Position numbers and translations under genes: made by a program. The notes under the pieces are model-generated. The model was not told where the DNA came from, did not search any database, and was given only the letters and a program-made list of their open reading frames with translations. Below, in pieces: positions 36,101-48,524 of a stretch of 64,000 nt of DNA; the first letter of the stretch is position 1, and the number at the start of each line of letters is the position of its first letter. Location of the stretch: the NCBI GenBank assembly GCA_035582835.1, contig JAYKAV010002973.1, positions 228,961-292,960 of the forward strand. The letters are read 5' to 3'. This stretch comes from Phoebastria nigripes (taxonomy: Eukaryota > Chordata > Aves > Procellariiformes > Diomedeidae).

Positions 36101-38740
36101 ATACTAAAGAAACACCCCTCTCACACTAAAGAGTAAAAATTAATTAATTATTAATTATTATTCTAATCTATGACATGTTAGAAAGAATAAGAATAAGGAG
36201 TCTAAATCTGAATATTTTTCACCCACATAATGCACTGAAAAGAATCTGTTACCATCATTTCTTGTCACTGACAGTTATATATAGGAAAAAAAATCAATTC
36301 CATTTTCTTTTTTTTTTTTCTTTTTGGCAGAGGGGATACAACAATTTATTTCTCCTATTTGATTTCCTATATTTGACCTTTCTAGCTTAACAAAGCGACT
36401 TAATAAAATCAGTAAAAATAATAAAAATGTATTCAGTTATATAGTTTACAAGAGAGCTAGTTTTCAGGTAAGGTCAAATACAACTGAACTGGTTGAGTGG
36501 GACATTGTATGCATTTGTACAGCTGTTATGGCCAATTTCTGTCCCTCAGAGGGAACTGACTGCTCAAGTCCTGTTTGGCAGTAGAGAGTGAATTTGCAGT
36601 ACTTTTGAAAATTTGTTTGACACAGAGGTGGTGAAGCCTGTGCAGCTGCTTTCCGCCCAAACAGCTCCTTTCCCTCAGCACAGCACAAGGGGAGAACATC
36701 CTGAAACAGACTTTCATTACTCTGTGCTAATAAAAAGTAACGTTTGAAGGGCTGAAACCAGTGGTATATCCTAGACCCCACAGACAGAAAGTAGACTCTT
36801 GATTTCTCCCTGTACCCTTTTTACTGAGATTGAAAGAATACTGGAAAAAGGAGGAAGATCACCCACAGCATATGTTTCCTTCCTGTTTGCTAATATTTTC
36901 ACAAACCTCTAATCTCACTATAGTGCCAATCCTCAAGAACAGGTAGTGGCTATTGAAGCTGTAGCTTTTAAAATTATAGTCTGTATTTTTTACAGCACTG
37001 TCACTTCTTTAAGTGAAAGCAGATACTGGGACTTACGCTTTGTCTTCTTGGAAAAGTTGGTGATTTTAAGAATAGTATCCTCTAAAATGCTATGTTTATG
37101 AACCTACTTAGTCAGACATCGTATTTTGTGGGAAAGCAATATTATCGCCTCACCAAGAAGCAGTTCCACATGTCTCCAGATAACTTTGGAAGTTTGACTC
37201 TCCTGTTTTGCATCTAAGATAACCTCANTACTAAATAAACACCATACCTCAGTTCTTGTGGTTGTGCACACATAAAGAAAGTTTATCTGTACTTCTGAAG
37301 GGAACTAGCTATGTGAAAAAATGGTTGTTTAAACATTTTTCTAGAAAACAAAACAAAACAATGTTTAGTTATCTTTGATATAACTTGTATATGATATCAA
37401 TAACTGTTCTCATAAAAATATTTTTCAAGCAAACCAAAAAAAAGGAAAGAAGGAAGGAGAAAGAATGCTATGATTCAAGGGTGTTTTGATCAATTTCTAT
37501 CTCATTGCCATTATTTTGGCATCTTTAATGAAGACAATACATCTCATTTGGATATAACATGAATCATGTGAAAAAAGGTGATCAGGAATGAAAAGCCCTG
37601 AAGAATACTGAAGAATATCATAGCATCCTTTTTTTTTGGCCCAAATTAAAGCATGAGCTCACTCTGCACCACTCAGCTCTTTTCGTATTTTAAAGCAGGA
37701 CTTGGCAGTTGGTCTTACTGTTTTAAAGGACGAAAATGAAAACGGGGCTTTCAGTTGCTAAGGGGTTGGGGTTTTTTGTTATTTCTTTAAGTTTTAATAT
37801 ATACACGAAAGCAATAGTCACCAATTACCCAGGACAAAAAAGAGACAGATTTTATAATGGTTGTTTTATTATTTAAGAGAAAGCTGGCAGAACAACAATA
37901 GCAGCTCATTGTATGCCTTTCATTATTAGGTTTCTCTTTTTTTCAATTTAATAACTAGTTTCAAAATCTCTGTGTATGCATGTGTGCGTGATACCTATTT
38001 TAAAGAAATACACCTTCTTTCTGTATAACTCACTGCTACATCCCTTAAAAAGCTGCTGTGTATTTCAAGTCCATTTCTGGCACTTTTGAGTGCTTTAGAA
38101 AAGATTAATGTTCATATAATGGATCTGACATTACTTATACATTCTGATACTTCACACTACACTTCAAAACAAAGCAATATGAGATTCAGTGGCTTGAATA
38201 CCTATTTGTAAATAAAGCACATCTCCTTGCAAAGTTTATAACATCTTTCCATACTAATATGATTTGTTGGTAATAGCTCAGTTCCCTGATTCAGTCCTGG
38301 ATTCTACACCCCTGAACATTCACAATACATGAAGTACATAAAAGCTAGCTCAGTACAAAGTTGTATTTTGGAGTCAAGCAACAGGTTACCTCTGAGACAA
38401 AACCTGGGAGAAGATCTGGGGACAATCCATTCCAGGGACAACTCCCAAAAGACAACAGAAGAGAACACCGCCATCTGGGCTCATACTGCCTTACACAGTT
38501 CAACGTTAACTCAGACATCCTTGTGCTTGAATGCACTCACAGGCCACAACCCTAAGTATCCATCATATTCCTTCAGTTTCGTGCTATAAAATCACCACTG
38601 CAACAGTCCTGATTTTATTTCATATACTTTAAATTTAAAATATCAAAAAAATACAATGCAAACTCTTAGGTCTGTGAAGATGTAACATAGAATCCAGAAC
38701 CAAATGGTGCATAGTCTGGACAGTTCGCTCTAGAAAGGGC
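33140..38740. other. Unique AT-rich stretch
   Basis: No gene or RNA recognised. A 105-codon minus frame at 36464-36781 is not recognisable. AT-rich palindromic runs (TTAATTAATTA) occur near 36139-36160. Single Ns lie at about 35236 and 37230. Confidence 0.5.
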
Positions 38741-38794
38741 TACCCTGAGCAGTGCGGGAACTAATTATTCTGCCTTACTGGGGAGATGATTTTA
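38741..38794 (+). repeat. 54-bp direct repeat, copy 1
   Basis: TACCCTGAGCAGTGCGGGAA ... GGGGAGATGATTTTA; copy 2 is at 39549-39602 with two mismatches. Flanks are unrelated. Confidence 0.85.
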
Positions 38795-39548
38795 GCACTG
38801 TAGATACCGACTCTAAAAAGCAACCAGTAATTGACAGGATGTTGCAAGATTCATGTCCCTTACGAGGGAATAGAGGAGGTTGTGAAATGGAATTGTTGTG
38901 GAGGACTATTTTTGCTCTCTGTTATTGGCATAACAGCAGTGGGGAGATGGGACAGTAATCTACTGAAAAATGTTGCCTGAAAATATGATTATATTGCCTA
39001 ATCAAAAGAGGAGTGAGGTTCTTAAAAAACCTTTTAGTAGGAGGATCAGGGACATGGCATTTACGTAATGAAGTTTATGAACAGATTATCCTATTTTCTT
39101 GTTGACAGAGGAAGATTGGGCTTCCTGCCATGGAAGTCTCTTTCACTCTTGCATGTCTACACCCATTCGCCTTTCATAGAAAGATTAGATAACTTGTCCA
39201 GCCTCCATCAAAATATTTAAAAAAAAGAGGCCAGCACTAAGAAGAGACATATTGGTGTTACTCTGTTCTATAATCTATTCAGTTTTTAACATGAATGATG
39301 AAACTTGTCTTTTCTTCATAGCCTTATTCTATCTACTAACCCTTGAATACTGGTTCCTAATTAGAGTTTTCAAAAACTCTTCCCCACATGTTAAGTCATT
39401 TTGCCACACCCTCTTTTCATCTGTGCTCAGAGGATACTGAAGGGGAGATCTGACTTTAAACAGTAAGAGTATTACTGCTGTTGCTGTGAGAAATAGCTCT
39501 GTCTTCATGTCTTTGATGTACCTGTAATCCTCTCAGAGTATTAATACC
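38795..39548. other. Unique stretch between the two 54-bp repeats
   Basis: 754 bp with no recognised motif. Frames at 38752-38958 and 39252-39440 look like chance. Confidence 0.5.
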
Positions 39549-39602
39549 TACCCTGAGCAGTGCAGGAATTAATTATTCTGCCTTACTGGGGAGATGATTT
39601 TA
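39549..39602 (+). repeat. 54-bp direct repeat, copy 2
   Basis: It differs from copy 1 at two positions (AGGAAT versus GGGAAC). It is followed after 18 bp by an interlocking palindrome. Confidence 0.85.
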
Positions 39603-39620
39603 ATCATCATTTTGATGTAG

Positions 39621-39661
39621 TAATGACACTACTAGTCATTAGCAGTAGTAGTGCTAATGAC
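39621..39661. repeat. Interlocking palindrome
   Basis: TAATGAC (39621-39627), GTCATTAGC (39635-39643) and GCTAATGAC (39653-39661) can pair in alternative ways; the spacers ACTACTA and AGTAGTAGT are also partly complementary. The 9-bp arms with a 9-nt loop are perfect. Confidence 0.75.
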
Positions 39662-40767
39662 ATTAGCAGGCTGCAAAGTAGTAAGTTACTTCCCTATCCA
39701 CAACTAGAAGGCTGTAGAAGGCTACAAACAATGTCAAAGGAATTGGAGTCTGCTTTAAAACTACTTCAGCATGTGCAAACCATTTCATGGTTACAAATAA
39801 ATTGAAACCTCTCTATAAATCAAGTTGTAGGAAGTGCAAATCACTTGTAAATTTAGTCCTTTATCTCCATGGTCCCACATCAGAATGCATTAGATACAGC
39901 CCTTCTTCTCCTCATCCAAGTCTCATTCAAACACTTACTCAAATCTCATAAACAATCAATGAAGCAGAAGCTTATTTTTAACCAAACGTTTATGTTTCAT
40001 TTCTTTTCTGGTTGTGATAGCACAAACAAAAATGGCCAATGATATCACCCATTTGTCCTCTGAAAAATTTTGTCCAAGTGACTGTAGCCTCTAACCTAAG
40101 ATGGTGTCTTCAGAAATTCAGCTTGAGTTTAGTCTAATTTTTCTTATTGNGCAAAGGGGAATTCCATCAATAATCAAATAATATAATAAAATGTACTTAA
40201 TTAATGTTACTTTCCTTTAAACATTGTAAAAGTCTGATTCATTAAAACACAATTCTATTTTATGGTATACTGAAGTAAAACCAGTTGGCTTTTTCAGATT
40301 TGACTAGCAGTAGTTAGACTGCTAGATTTCAGGGATTCAAAGAAGCAAAATTCAGCTCTGGACTCTGTAAGTAATAGTAGTTCAAAAAATAGAATGCCCA
40401 TGGAAGAAAAAGGCATAAGAGTAAGTTTTCTTTTGTGATATTCCTGCCTTTTGCTGGTGTGACAACAGCTTGGTGCTGTTCAGTGCACTTCAGACATGTG
40501 CCTTACCTAGTCAAAGACAACTCTGATCAGGGGGATCAAATAAAGAAACACTACAAAGGACCAAGAAGCTCATCAACCAACACATGTCAGCAGAAATCAC
40601 TATGCCTTTGTGACCTCAGACAAAACGGTCTCTGTACCAGGAGATTATTTGAAACCATGAAACTGGTTTAAATATCCAAAGTGGAAATATGAGCCATCTA
40701 AAAAGTCTGTATAAAAGCTGGAAAAGAAAATGTAAATGGAAAAAAACATTAATTATTGAGTGTTGGA

Positions 40768-40848
40768 TTTTTTCTTTCCTTTTTTTTCTTTTTTTCTTCC
40801 TTTTTTCCTTTCTTTTTTCTTTCTTTTTTCTTTATTTCTTTCTTTTTA
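40768..40848. repeat. Polypyrimidine (T/C) tract
   Basis: About 80 bp of TTTC/TTTTCC units, nearly all pyrimidine, ending TTTTTAGG. This resembles a splice acceptor, but no coding sequence follows. Confidence 0.8.
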
Positions 40849-42137
40849 GGAAATAAATAACTGTTAAACTCAAGCTTTTAACAGGTGAACTAGGAGATAT
40901 ATCATTGGATCCTCTCAATCTTTCACTTGCTCAAACTTTTACACTGTAGTCAGTGTATTGAAACCTCATTAAATGAGAACTTAGCTGTATATTATTATTA
41001 GAACCATCAAAACATTGAATGAGTAGAAATTTTTGAAAATAAATAGTGATGAAATTGATCTACTTTTGAGATAAAGTTTTTTTGAGGAAAGGAAAGGAAA
41101 AGTTGTTTAACTTACTCAAGATAGATTAATGATCTGTGAACATCTGGCTAGATTTCCTTTCCTTTTTCCTAGCATGCATAATTTTGAATAATTCTGGTAC
41201 CCACAGGTTTTCTGAAGGTAGTTTCACAGCTGCTTTTCTAGTACTATGAAAGAGAGTTCTAATCTATAAATCCATAACTATTGTTTTTAAGTACCAAAGA
41301 AAATATGAGTCACCTTATTGTTTCATGAATACAAAATTATCTGGCAGTCATAATATCTAGTAGCCTAAATTATCTATTATCCATACAAATGAGAGAATCA
41401 GAGCCCTGTTTCAAAGCTTTCTGAAGTAAATGGAAAAGCTCCTTTTAATTTTCTGGGTGTACTGCAGCTAGTAAATACCTAAATTAAACATTAAGTGAGC
41501 AAAGAAGCACTTCCTAGCCACTCCTTATTTAGAGAGATAGTAGGAAGTACATATGCAATAAGCCATCATTCAGAACCTAAAGTATTTATACTAACCAAGA
41601 CATTGATTACATTTCTACTCATTTAAAACCAGTATATTTACCTTCTGAAGTACATTTTGATAATGTATTTTGTTTTGCTTTATCTCTGTATTTGTAATAG
41701 GTATGGCAAATACCTATTTTTTCATTGCATCTCAATGTTAAAAAAAGTACATACTGCAAAAGCAGGAACAAGATAAACTGGTTTTGTGCTCCAATATAGT
41801 TTATAAACATAGAGATCTGGCTGCAGGAACCTCTTCATGCATGTGGAAAGACAGTGAAATAGCTATAAATGTGTACATGAAATACATAGGAAGACTGATC
41901 AAATAAAGCTCTAGATGCTTAGGACTAGTTTGTGACATAAAATTAAAACAAGTTAGTTAAATACAAAGTGTATTGGATCTGCCGGAGAGGAAAACTGAGG
42001 CATGATCAATCACTTTTTCCTTCAGAATCTCTTTTTCTCTAAGACTGAAATAATTTTTTCTTGGGATCAGCTTGGTCTACTATGTAATTTGCCAATCACA
42101 GGGGGAAGGGCATTGTTAAAACTCTGCTTCCTCCCAT

Positions 42138-42145
42138 CTCTCTCT

Positions 42146-42200
<55 letters not shown>
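42138..42200. repeat. (TC)n followed by about 52 T
   Basis: TC repeats run into an uninterrupted T run from 42149 to 42200. Length in a draft assembly is unreliable. Confidence 0.85.
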
Positions 42201-42204
<4 letters not shown>

Positions 42205-45200
42205 AGGAACGTGGTAGCTTAAAGTCTGAAAATGAGAAAATGATAGTACAGCACAGCAGTACAAAGCTACAGAGGATTTTTTACTTATTCATTTCTTGCA
42301 TCATTGGCCAGGACTCCCACAGTATAACACAAAGACTGCACAAGAATGCAAGTTCTTTTCCTGTGTTCAAGGCTCCATCCATCACCACTGAGAAAGCTTG
42401 GGCAAGCAGTAAGCACAAATATAAGTTAACTCAAGTTCAGGTATAAATACAGTGTATGTAATAAACAGAGTTACTTTGTTCTCTGGAAGGACTCTGTTTC
42501 TAGAAATAGAGAGACCCCATGAGCCTGTCTTCTGCACACACTTCTATACTTGCCAGAGAAAGTAAAGTAACAGAGGATGAGGAGGAGAAAGAGAGTAGAG
42601 GCAGCAGAGAAAAACATTGGCACTAACACATAACCCTGCAAAGCACAAGGAGGAAGAAGACAAAATTATGTCAATACTATGTTCATAATGACCCATGGCC
42701 TTGTGAGCAACCTGTGGACAGCCTCCCAGGACACGCCTGCAAGCATATTAAGGTGGGCACAGTTTGTGAACATGGTAAAAACTCCAAGGCATACAGAATC
42801 CCACATATTTCAGGAATGACCTTCATCTGTACCTGCAGGCTTGCTGACTGGACAAACAGTGAATCTGCTCTCAAGGGCAGTCAAAGCCAGTATAGTCAGA
42901 TAAAATGTCTCTCATAGTATTTCTACAGCTGAGTGAGTTTATAAAGCATGTCCTTGTTCAGGGTCATATCTACTACAATAGTTAGGAATAATTTACAGTA
43001 TCTAAGAGTATAGTTTAAGCAATTAGAGAGACTGGTCTCTAATGAAAAGATTAAGATGGCACATTTTAGAGCATTTAATACTGGAGTATTTTATCATAGC
43101 TTCCTACTACATCTTGACAGCATTAAAATAAATTGAAATTCTGGTTAAAACTTTTCCAAGAAAAGAAAGACTTGAAGATTTGATTGAGAACTGAGACAAT
43201 AAGGCCAGATGTGAATATTACATGACTTCTGAAATCTGAATAACATACCATTTTCACTGTTANTGAAACTTTAAAAGAAGATTTTCCACTTCCCATTCTC
43301 TGATGCAGTTATTGGAGCTGTTGCAGCCCTTCACATATTCTGGAAAGCCTTGAGCAAATCTTGTGGTTTCAAGTGGAAACAATATGAGTCGGGGAATCAC
43401 TGGTGCTAGATGACAGATTGGCAGAAACAAGCTAAAAGACACCAAGGTAAAAACTTGCAAGGAAAAAGGTATAAAAAAAACCCACTGATTTTTAGTTTGG
43501 GTAATGAAAAAAAATCCATAATGGGACATAGAATGCAAAGAAACAAAGTTAACTCCAAGGTAATTTCCTCTGTGTTCCAATACCATCAATTATTTGAACA
43601 TTGTCTTTGCTTAAAAGTAATTGCCTTTTTTTTTTTTTCTTTTTTTTTTAATAGGACTTAATGTTTAATGTGAAAAATTTGCTTATTTTTTTAATCAGTC
43701 TTTTTTACCCTTGGTTAATTTGCAATGTGTACTCATTTGAAATCAGCAACAAACAAATTCTATNGGAAAGGGCTTTTGAGAGGTCATGGGAGTAATATTC
43801 TGCAGAAGAAGTAACAGCTATGGAACCATTAAGCTGCTGCACCTCTGGAGGATAAGAATTTGAAAATACTTTGAAACTCAGTATCGTTGGAAGGATGCAA
43901 GTATGCAAGAGTCTGTGTCATACAGAACTTCTGTCTATTCTTTTATAGCCCATGGAGTACTATTTCATGAGTGTTGATGGCAATACACAGCAACATCAAT
44001 TTCACACATAGAATGGAATTACTTTAGTATTTATACTGAACCATTTAGAACTTGTGCTGATAATCTTCTTTACACTGAAAAATGCACGATTACACAACAA
44101 TTTATTTAAAGGCAAAGANGTTAGGGAGTATTACTTGATGTGATGATGCATAGCACAATCTGACCTGTAGTATTATAGTATAACATGATGTTTCCAGGAT
44201 CTTCTGGATATAAGTTGGTTCAGGGGGTCCTTCATTTGTTTCCTCACATTCTTGAAATCTGTTTGAAGTGTCGTCTCTTACATTTACATCTACCTGGGAT
44301 CTGTAACAGAGCTGCAACACCACCAGGCTCAGTCATTGCCTCATTCAGGGTAAAGACAATAGGAAAGCACTAAGACCTTGTACCATTGAAATTGTCTCTG
44401 TTGGTGATGGCATCAGTTAATTTAAACTGCCTTTAGCTATGACACATATGAGTCCACCCATGACTAAAAAAGCTAATGAAGAGATTTTAAAAAAAGTCTG
44501 ATTGTGATCTACACACCAAAAAGAGATTGGAAATAATACTCTGACGGAGGACAGAGAGAAAGTGGAGATCTGCCAACCACAACTATTTGGGGAAACATGA
44601 TGAAAGAGAATTTTAATAAAAGACATTGCTTCACTAAGACTACAGTATTTTGCTTGAAGTATTTTCCCAGAAATCATTAGGAAATTGAAAGTAGTGTTCA
44701 GAAAATCTCTGACTGGATGCAGCATGCTACTGTGCATCCTGATGCTTCTGCAATACACAGAGTCAAGGCACCAAACAATGCCACAGGTCCCGGGCTGCCT
44801 ACCACAGGAAACTACAAGCTGCACAGCTGGTGGGTCTTGGGGCTTCTTCATAGTGAGAGCCCAGGAACCAGGTTCTTACTATGATTTTAGGTTACCTGCT
44901 ACAGAGTCATGACTGTCAGTCTGGAAACATAAGGGCCTAGGGAAGGTTGTTATGAAGTACCAGTCTAAGAGAATACACAATTAAGTAAAGGTTATTACCA
45001 TAATCATCAAAATGCTTTAGAAGATATTCTTTTCTGTGGTCTGAGGTAAAACTTTCATTATTAAAATTTCTTCCATTCATTTTGTCTCTGTATCTCACAC
45101 CATCTACTGTCAGTTTTCAAAGCTGTGAACTAATGCATGCAATCACATTTGGATGTTCAGGGTTTTTCTCCACCTCAGAGTGAATGGAAGTGGAAGTTTA

Positions 45201-45646
45201 GCTATTCAGTTGTCAGTTCTATAAGTTTAATTTAGATAGAAGTTTTAAAGAAAATCACACCTAAGCATTACTTTTAAAATTAATGCCAAAATGTAATTTC
45301 CCTGTTTAATTGGTATTAAAATATGCAGACCTTGCTCAGGCTGAATACAGGCAATAGAGAGGGAGGTGTCTTAGTTATGTTTCTTCCTAGATGGTTCCTA
45401 ATGCAACAGTTTGTTGTTACTGAATTTATTTAACAGATTTGTCATGGTGAATATTAATTATTTGCATTTACTTGGGAGGAGTATGTTAGAATATGTATAT
45501 AAGCTATGATTAATGGATCAAATGTATGAAGCCACTGAAATCAGTGAAGTTAAACTAGGAACAGCTTTGTTCCTATTTATTGTAAGCATAATTGGTTCAG
45601 AATATAAAAAGAATTGCACGAAATATTGTAAGTATGCTTGTTTGTA

Positions 45647-45760
45647 TCCACTAACTGGCCCTGGATGCTTGGTTTCCCCCATTGCTGGCACGTGGAACAC
45701 GAGCATTTGAGGCCCACAGCCCCACTCCTGCTGCAGGTGTTCAGACCTCCTTGCACCCAT

Positions 45761-45799
<39 letters not shown>

Positions 45800-46015
45800 G
45801 GATCCCTCCAACAACTGCCCTTAGACACTCAATCTACCCAGCAGCTGGCCCTTGGATCCTCTCAGCTCCAACTGCCTCACACAGACTGCACATGCAGATG
45901 GGCCTCTCAGTCGACCTCCAAGCCCCACAATACTTGACTTGGACCTTCTGGTCCCTTCAGTAGCCAATTTGTAGACCCTTCGGTCTCTCCAGTATCTGGC
46001 ACAGACTTACAGCCT
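45647..46015 (+). repeat. Degenerate ~30-bp tandem repeat, possibly within an old LTR
   Basis: Several segments follow a pattern like CCAGYARCTGGCCC...GAC..TCTC. Those at about 45810 (CCAACAACTGCCCTTAGACA), 45839 (CAGCAGCTGGCCCTTGGATC), 45958 (CAGTAGCCAATTTGTAGACC) and 45990 (CCAGTATCTGGCACAGAC) are the clearest. A (CT)n run sits inside. The patch is richer in C than its surroundings. A TATATAAG lies 150 bp upstream at 45496-45503, so an LTR is possible but unproved. Confidence 0.45.
45764..45797. repeat. (CT)17 microsatellite
   Basis: Seventeen uninterrupted CT dinucleotides. Confidence 0.95.
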
Positions 46016-46460
46016 TTTTGATGCCTGCCTCCCACACTGCTTACCCTATTTGCAGATCAGTCCAGGTTGACAATCACTAATAATCACACACATGTATGTC
46101 CATATGTACCTGTGTGATATGCACACACCCTGCAGAGTAGGTTTGTTNTGTTCAGTGTCCTAGTCGTAGTCTCCCACCTGCCCACATTGGACACCTATAG
46201 CACCTTGGCTTTCTGGGTGNCATGACCTCAGGATTGCCTTCAGAGAGAGTAAGTATGTTAGCAGAAGGGAAGAGGAAGAGATGGGAGTGAATGTACACGC
46301 ATCTTGTCAGAAGTTGACTGAGGTGCATAAACTGTCCTGGGAAGTTGGAAGCTCTCCCAAGTCCTATCCTCACATGTGTATAGAATAAGTGCAACAGAAT
46401 ATAGTTTGCCCATGGAAGAAACTAAATGAAATCAGGTAAGTAAACAGAACCTTTCTGGAA

Positions 46461-46492
46461 AAAACAAACAAACAAACAAACAAACAAAACAA
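46461..46492. repeat. (AAAC)n microsatellite
   Basis: About seven AAAC units followed by A-rich sequence. Confidence 0.85.
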
Positions 46493-47285
46493 AAAAACAA
46501 CAGAAATTCAAACACAATGCAATGTATTGCATACATTAAGTCAGTAATTCAGTTCCAAATATGATTTGAAATAATCACAAGAATATATTATAAAGACAAT
46601 CAGCCAACTAATCAACCCATAACAAATTTTTTTATGAATGTCAATCATTAGAATTTGGCCCAGCTTATTTAAACATTAGATGGTCCTCTAAAATAGGTCA
46701 TTCAACTTTCAAATGTAAGTAGAAGTCTCTCTCAATCTAATCAGGGCAATTAAATGTGTATTATTAAGGATTTACTCAGTTCTTTTAATCATTGTACAAT
46801 TTATAAGTCAGTTTCTTTTATCTGTAACTTGAATCCATGAACACAGAGCACTTGAGGGACTGAGCATCATTTTCATTAACTATAATTGCTTTGAAGTAAA
46901 ATCTTCAGTCTATTGCAGTATAATTCCATGTTAATTTGAATCACTGTTCTGCTTTGCCTGCAATGAGCTTTATTTTTACAGCATTTGACTGTAACTGTGA
47001 GTTACAGACAAAACAGATTCTGAAGACATAAAGCAGGTGTAATTGGCACAGNGTGCAGCTGGGTTGTTTGGGTTTTTTTTNTTTTACTTTAGCTTGCTTA
47101 ATGAAAAACTGCTGTTGCATCTGCATTGGTTATAAAATGATTAATTCTTTTCCTAGGTTAGAGCTCCACTTGGTGGTTAATTGGACAACATGTAACACTG
47201 TCATTAACTTCACTATAAAAAAAAAGAATTACAAATATACTCGTTTATTTTTATAATATAAAGAAATAATTAAAAAAAAACCTAG

Positions 47286-47339
47286 GAAAATGTGTTCTCT
47301 GCCTGTACTATAGAAAATGTGTTCTCTGCCTGTACTATA
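47286..47339 (+). repeat. Exact 27-bp tandem duplication
   Basis: Two identical head-to-tail copies, 47286-47312 and 47313-47339, each starting GAAAATGTGTTCTC and ending TGTACTATA. Confidence 0.92.
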
Positions 47340-48296
47340 AGCTAATAAGAGTATTTTTAAAGATGGGAATACAGTTTCTTAAAGAAGATGCTGATAGAAT
47401 TTTAATTAATTCTCTCTAATTTCTCAGATAATATAACAATTATTATTGTTATGCACAATTCTTGTGCTTGGCAGATCTAGATCAGATGACACAAGAACTA
47501 TCAAATTTTTCCCACAATAATAAAGAGAAGTGATTCTGACTTTTTACTGGGATTCTTCAGGGAGGGGGGAAATTAAAAAGAAAGATAAATATATGGATTT
47601 AAAATTATATGTGTAGCTAACTTGTTAAACTCTGTGTATTCTGTGTCAGATGATAGCTAAATAGTATATCAAGAGTTCTCACCTACTGAAATCTAGATTA
47701 GCTAATATTTTCAGATCCTGAGATTTATAATCCTAAAACAATAAGGTAATATTTGCTTATCCATGTTACAAACAAAATGGTGCTCACTGGAAAATCATCA
47801 CTGGGAAAATTTTCTTTTAATTCACTGGTTTTGGTATCAACTCCTTTTACTTCATCATAAACTTTCATGACAGCAACTTGGAATTGACAAAAGACATATG
47901 AACAATTTAACACCCAGCAGAGACACTGGACAAGAAACATCAATCAGGTTCCTAATCTTTTTGCCGCACCCATTGTTAAAATATTGGAAGAAATGTAGAA
48001 TTAATAATAGATAGCTGGTGGTCCAGCTACTTCTTGCTGTCAGCTCTTTGACCAAGTTCCAGTTTACAGAAATCCTGCCCTAATTTAGTGACTTTGTAAC
48101 AAAATCTCAACAGAAGGCCCAAATTATATGTGTTAGCTTAATTTCAGAGTTTCTAGGAAAGACAGCATAATCACATTCTTAATAACATGCCTTCTGTCAC
48201 TCGCCAGTGACCTCCATGTCTGAATACCTTCTAAATGAGGAGGACACATAGACAAATCATGCCCGTAGTACTTTATTCACTATTTATAAATAGGCA

Positions 48297-48524
48297 ACGG
48301 ACACAAACTGAAACACAGGAGGAAACATTTTTTCACTGTGAGGGTGACCGAGCACTGGCACAAGTTGCCCAGAGAGGTTGTGGAGTCTCCGTCCTTGGAC
48401 ATCTTCAGAAGCTGTCTGGACATGGTCCTGGGCAACCCAGCTCTAAGCAACCCTGCTTATGCAGGGAGGTTGGACCAGACGATCTCCAGAGGTCCCTCCC
48501 AACTTCAACTGTGATTCTGTGATT
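48297..48524 (+). mobile_element. CR1 LINE 3' fragment, old subfamily
   Basis: Matches the CR1 end in order: CACAAACTGAAACACAGGAG, CACTGTGAGGGTGACCGAGC, GTTGCCCAGAGAGGTTGTGG, AGTCTCCGTCCTTGGACATC, GATCTCCAGAGGTCCCTCCC, and the tail CTGTGATTCTGTGATTTT. 5'-truncated and diverged; same type as 17446-17692. Confidence 0.9.

Larger units (their letters stand above)
39662..45646. other. Unique AT-rich stretch with simple repeats
   Basis: No gene recognised. The longest frame without transposon similarity is 144 codons on the minus strand (44417-44851). It has a Cys-rich, Ser-rich composition but no motif I know, and is probably chance. A frame at 43260-43589 (minus) is also unrecognised. Single Ns lie at about 40150, 43262, 43764 and 44119. 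Confidence 0.5.
46016..48296. other. Unique stretch with simple repeats
   Basis: No gene identified. A conceivable exon-like segment on the minus strand (47788-47876) is discussed as a finding. Ns lie at about 46148, 46220, 47052 and 47081. Confidence 0.5.

Noticed and set aside
40768..40851. Polypyrimidine tract ending in TTTTTAGG as a splice acceptor
   Set aside because: It is a T/C simple repeat and no open coding segment follows.
44417..44851. 144-codon minus-strand frame as a host gene
   Set aside because: No recognisable domain, no splice or promoter context, and a length reachable by chance in 64 kb.
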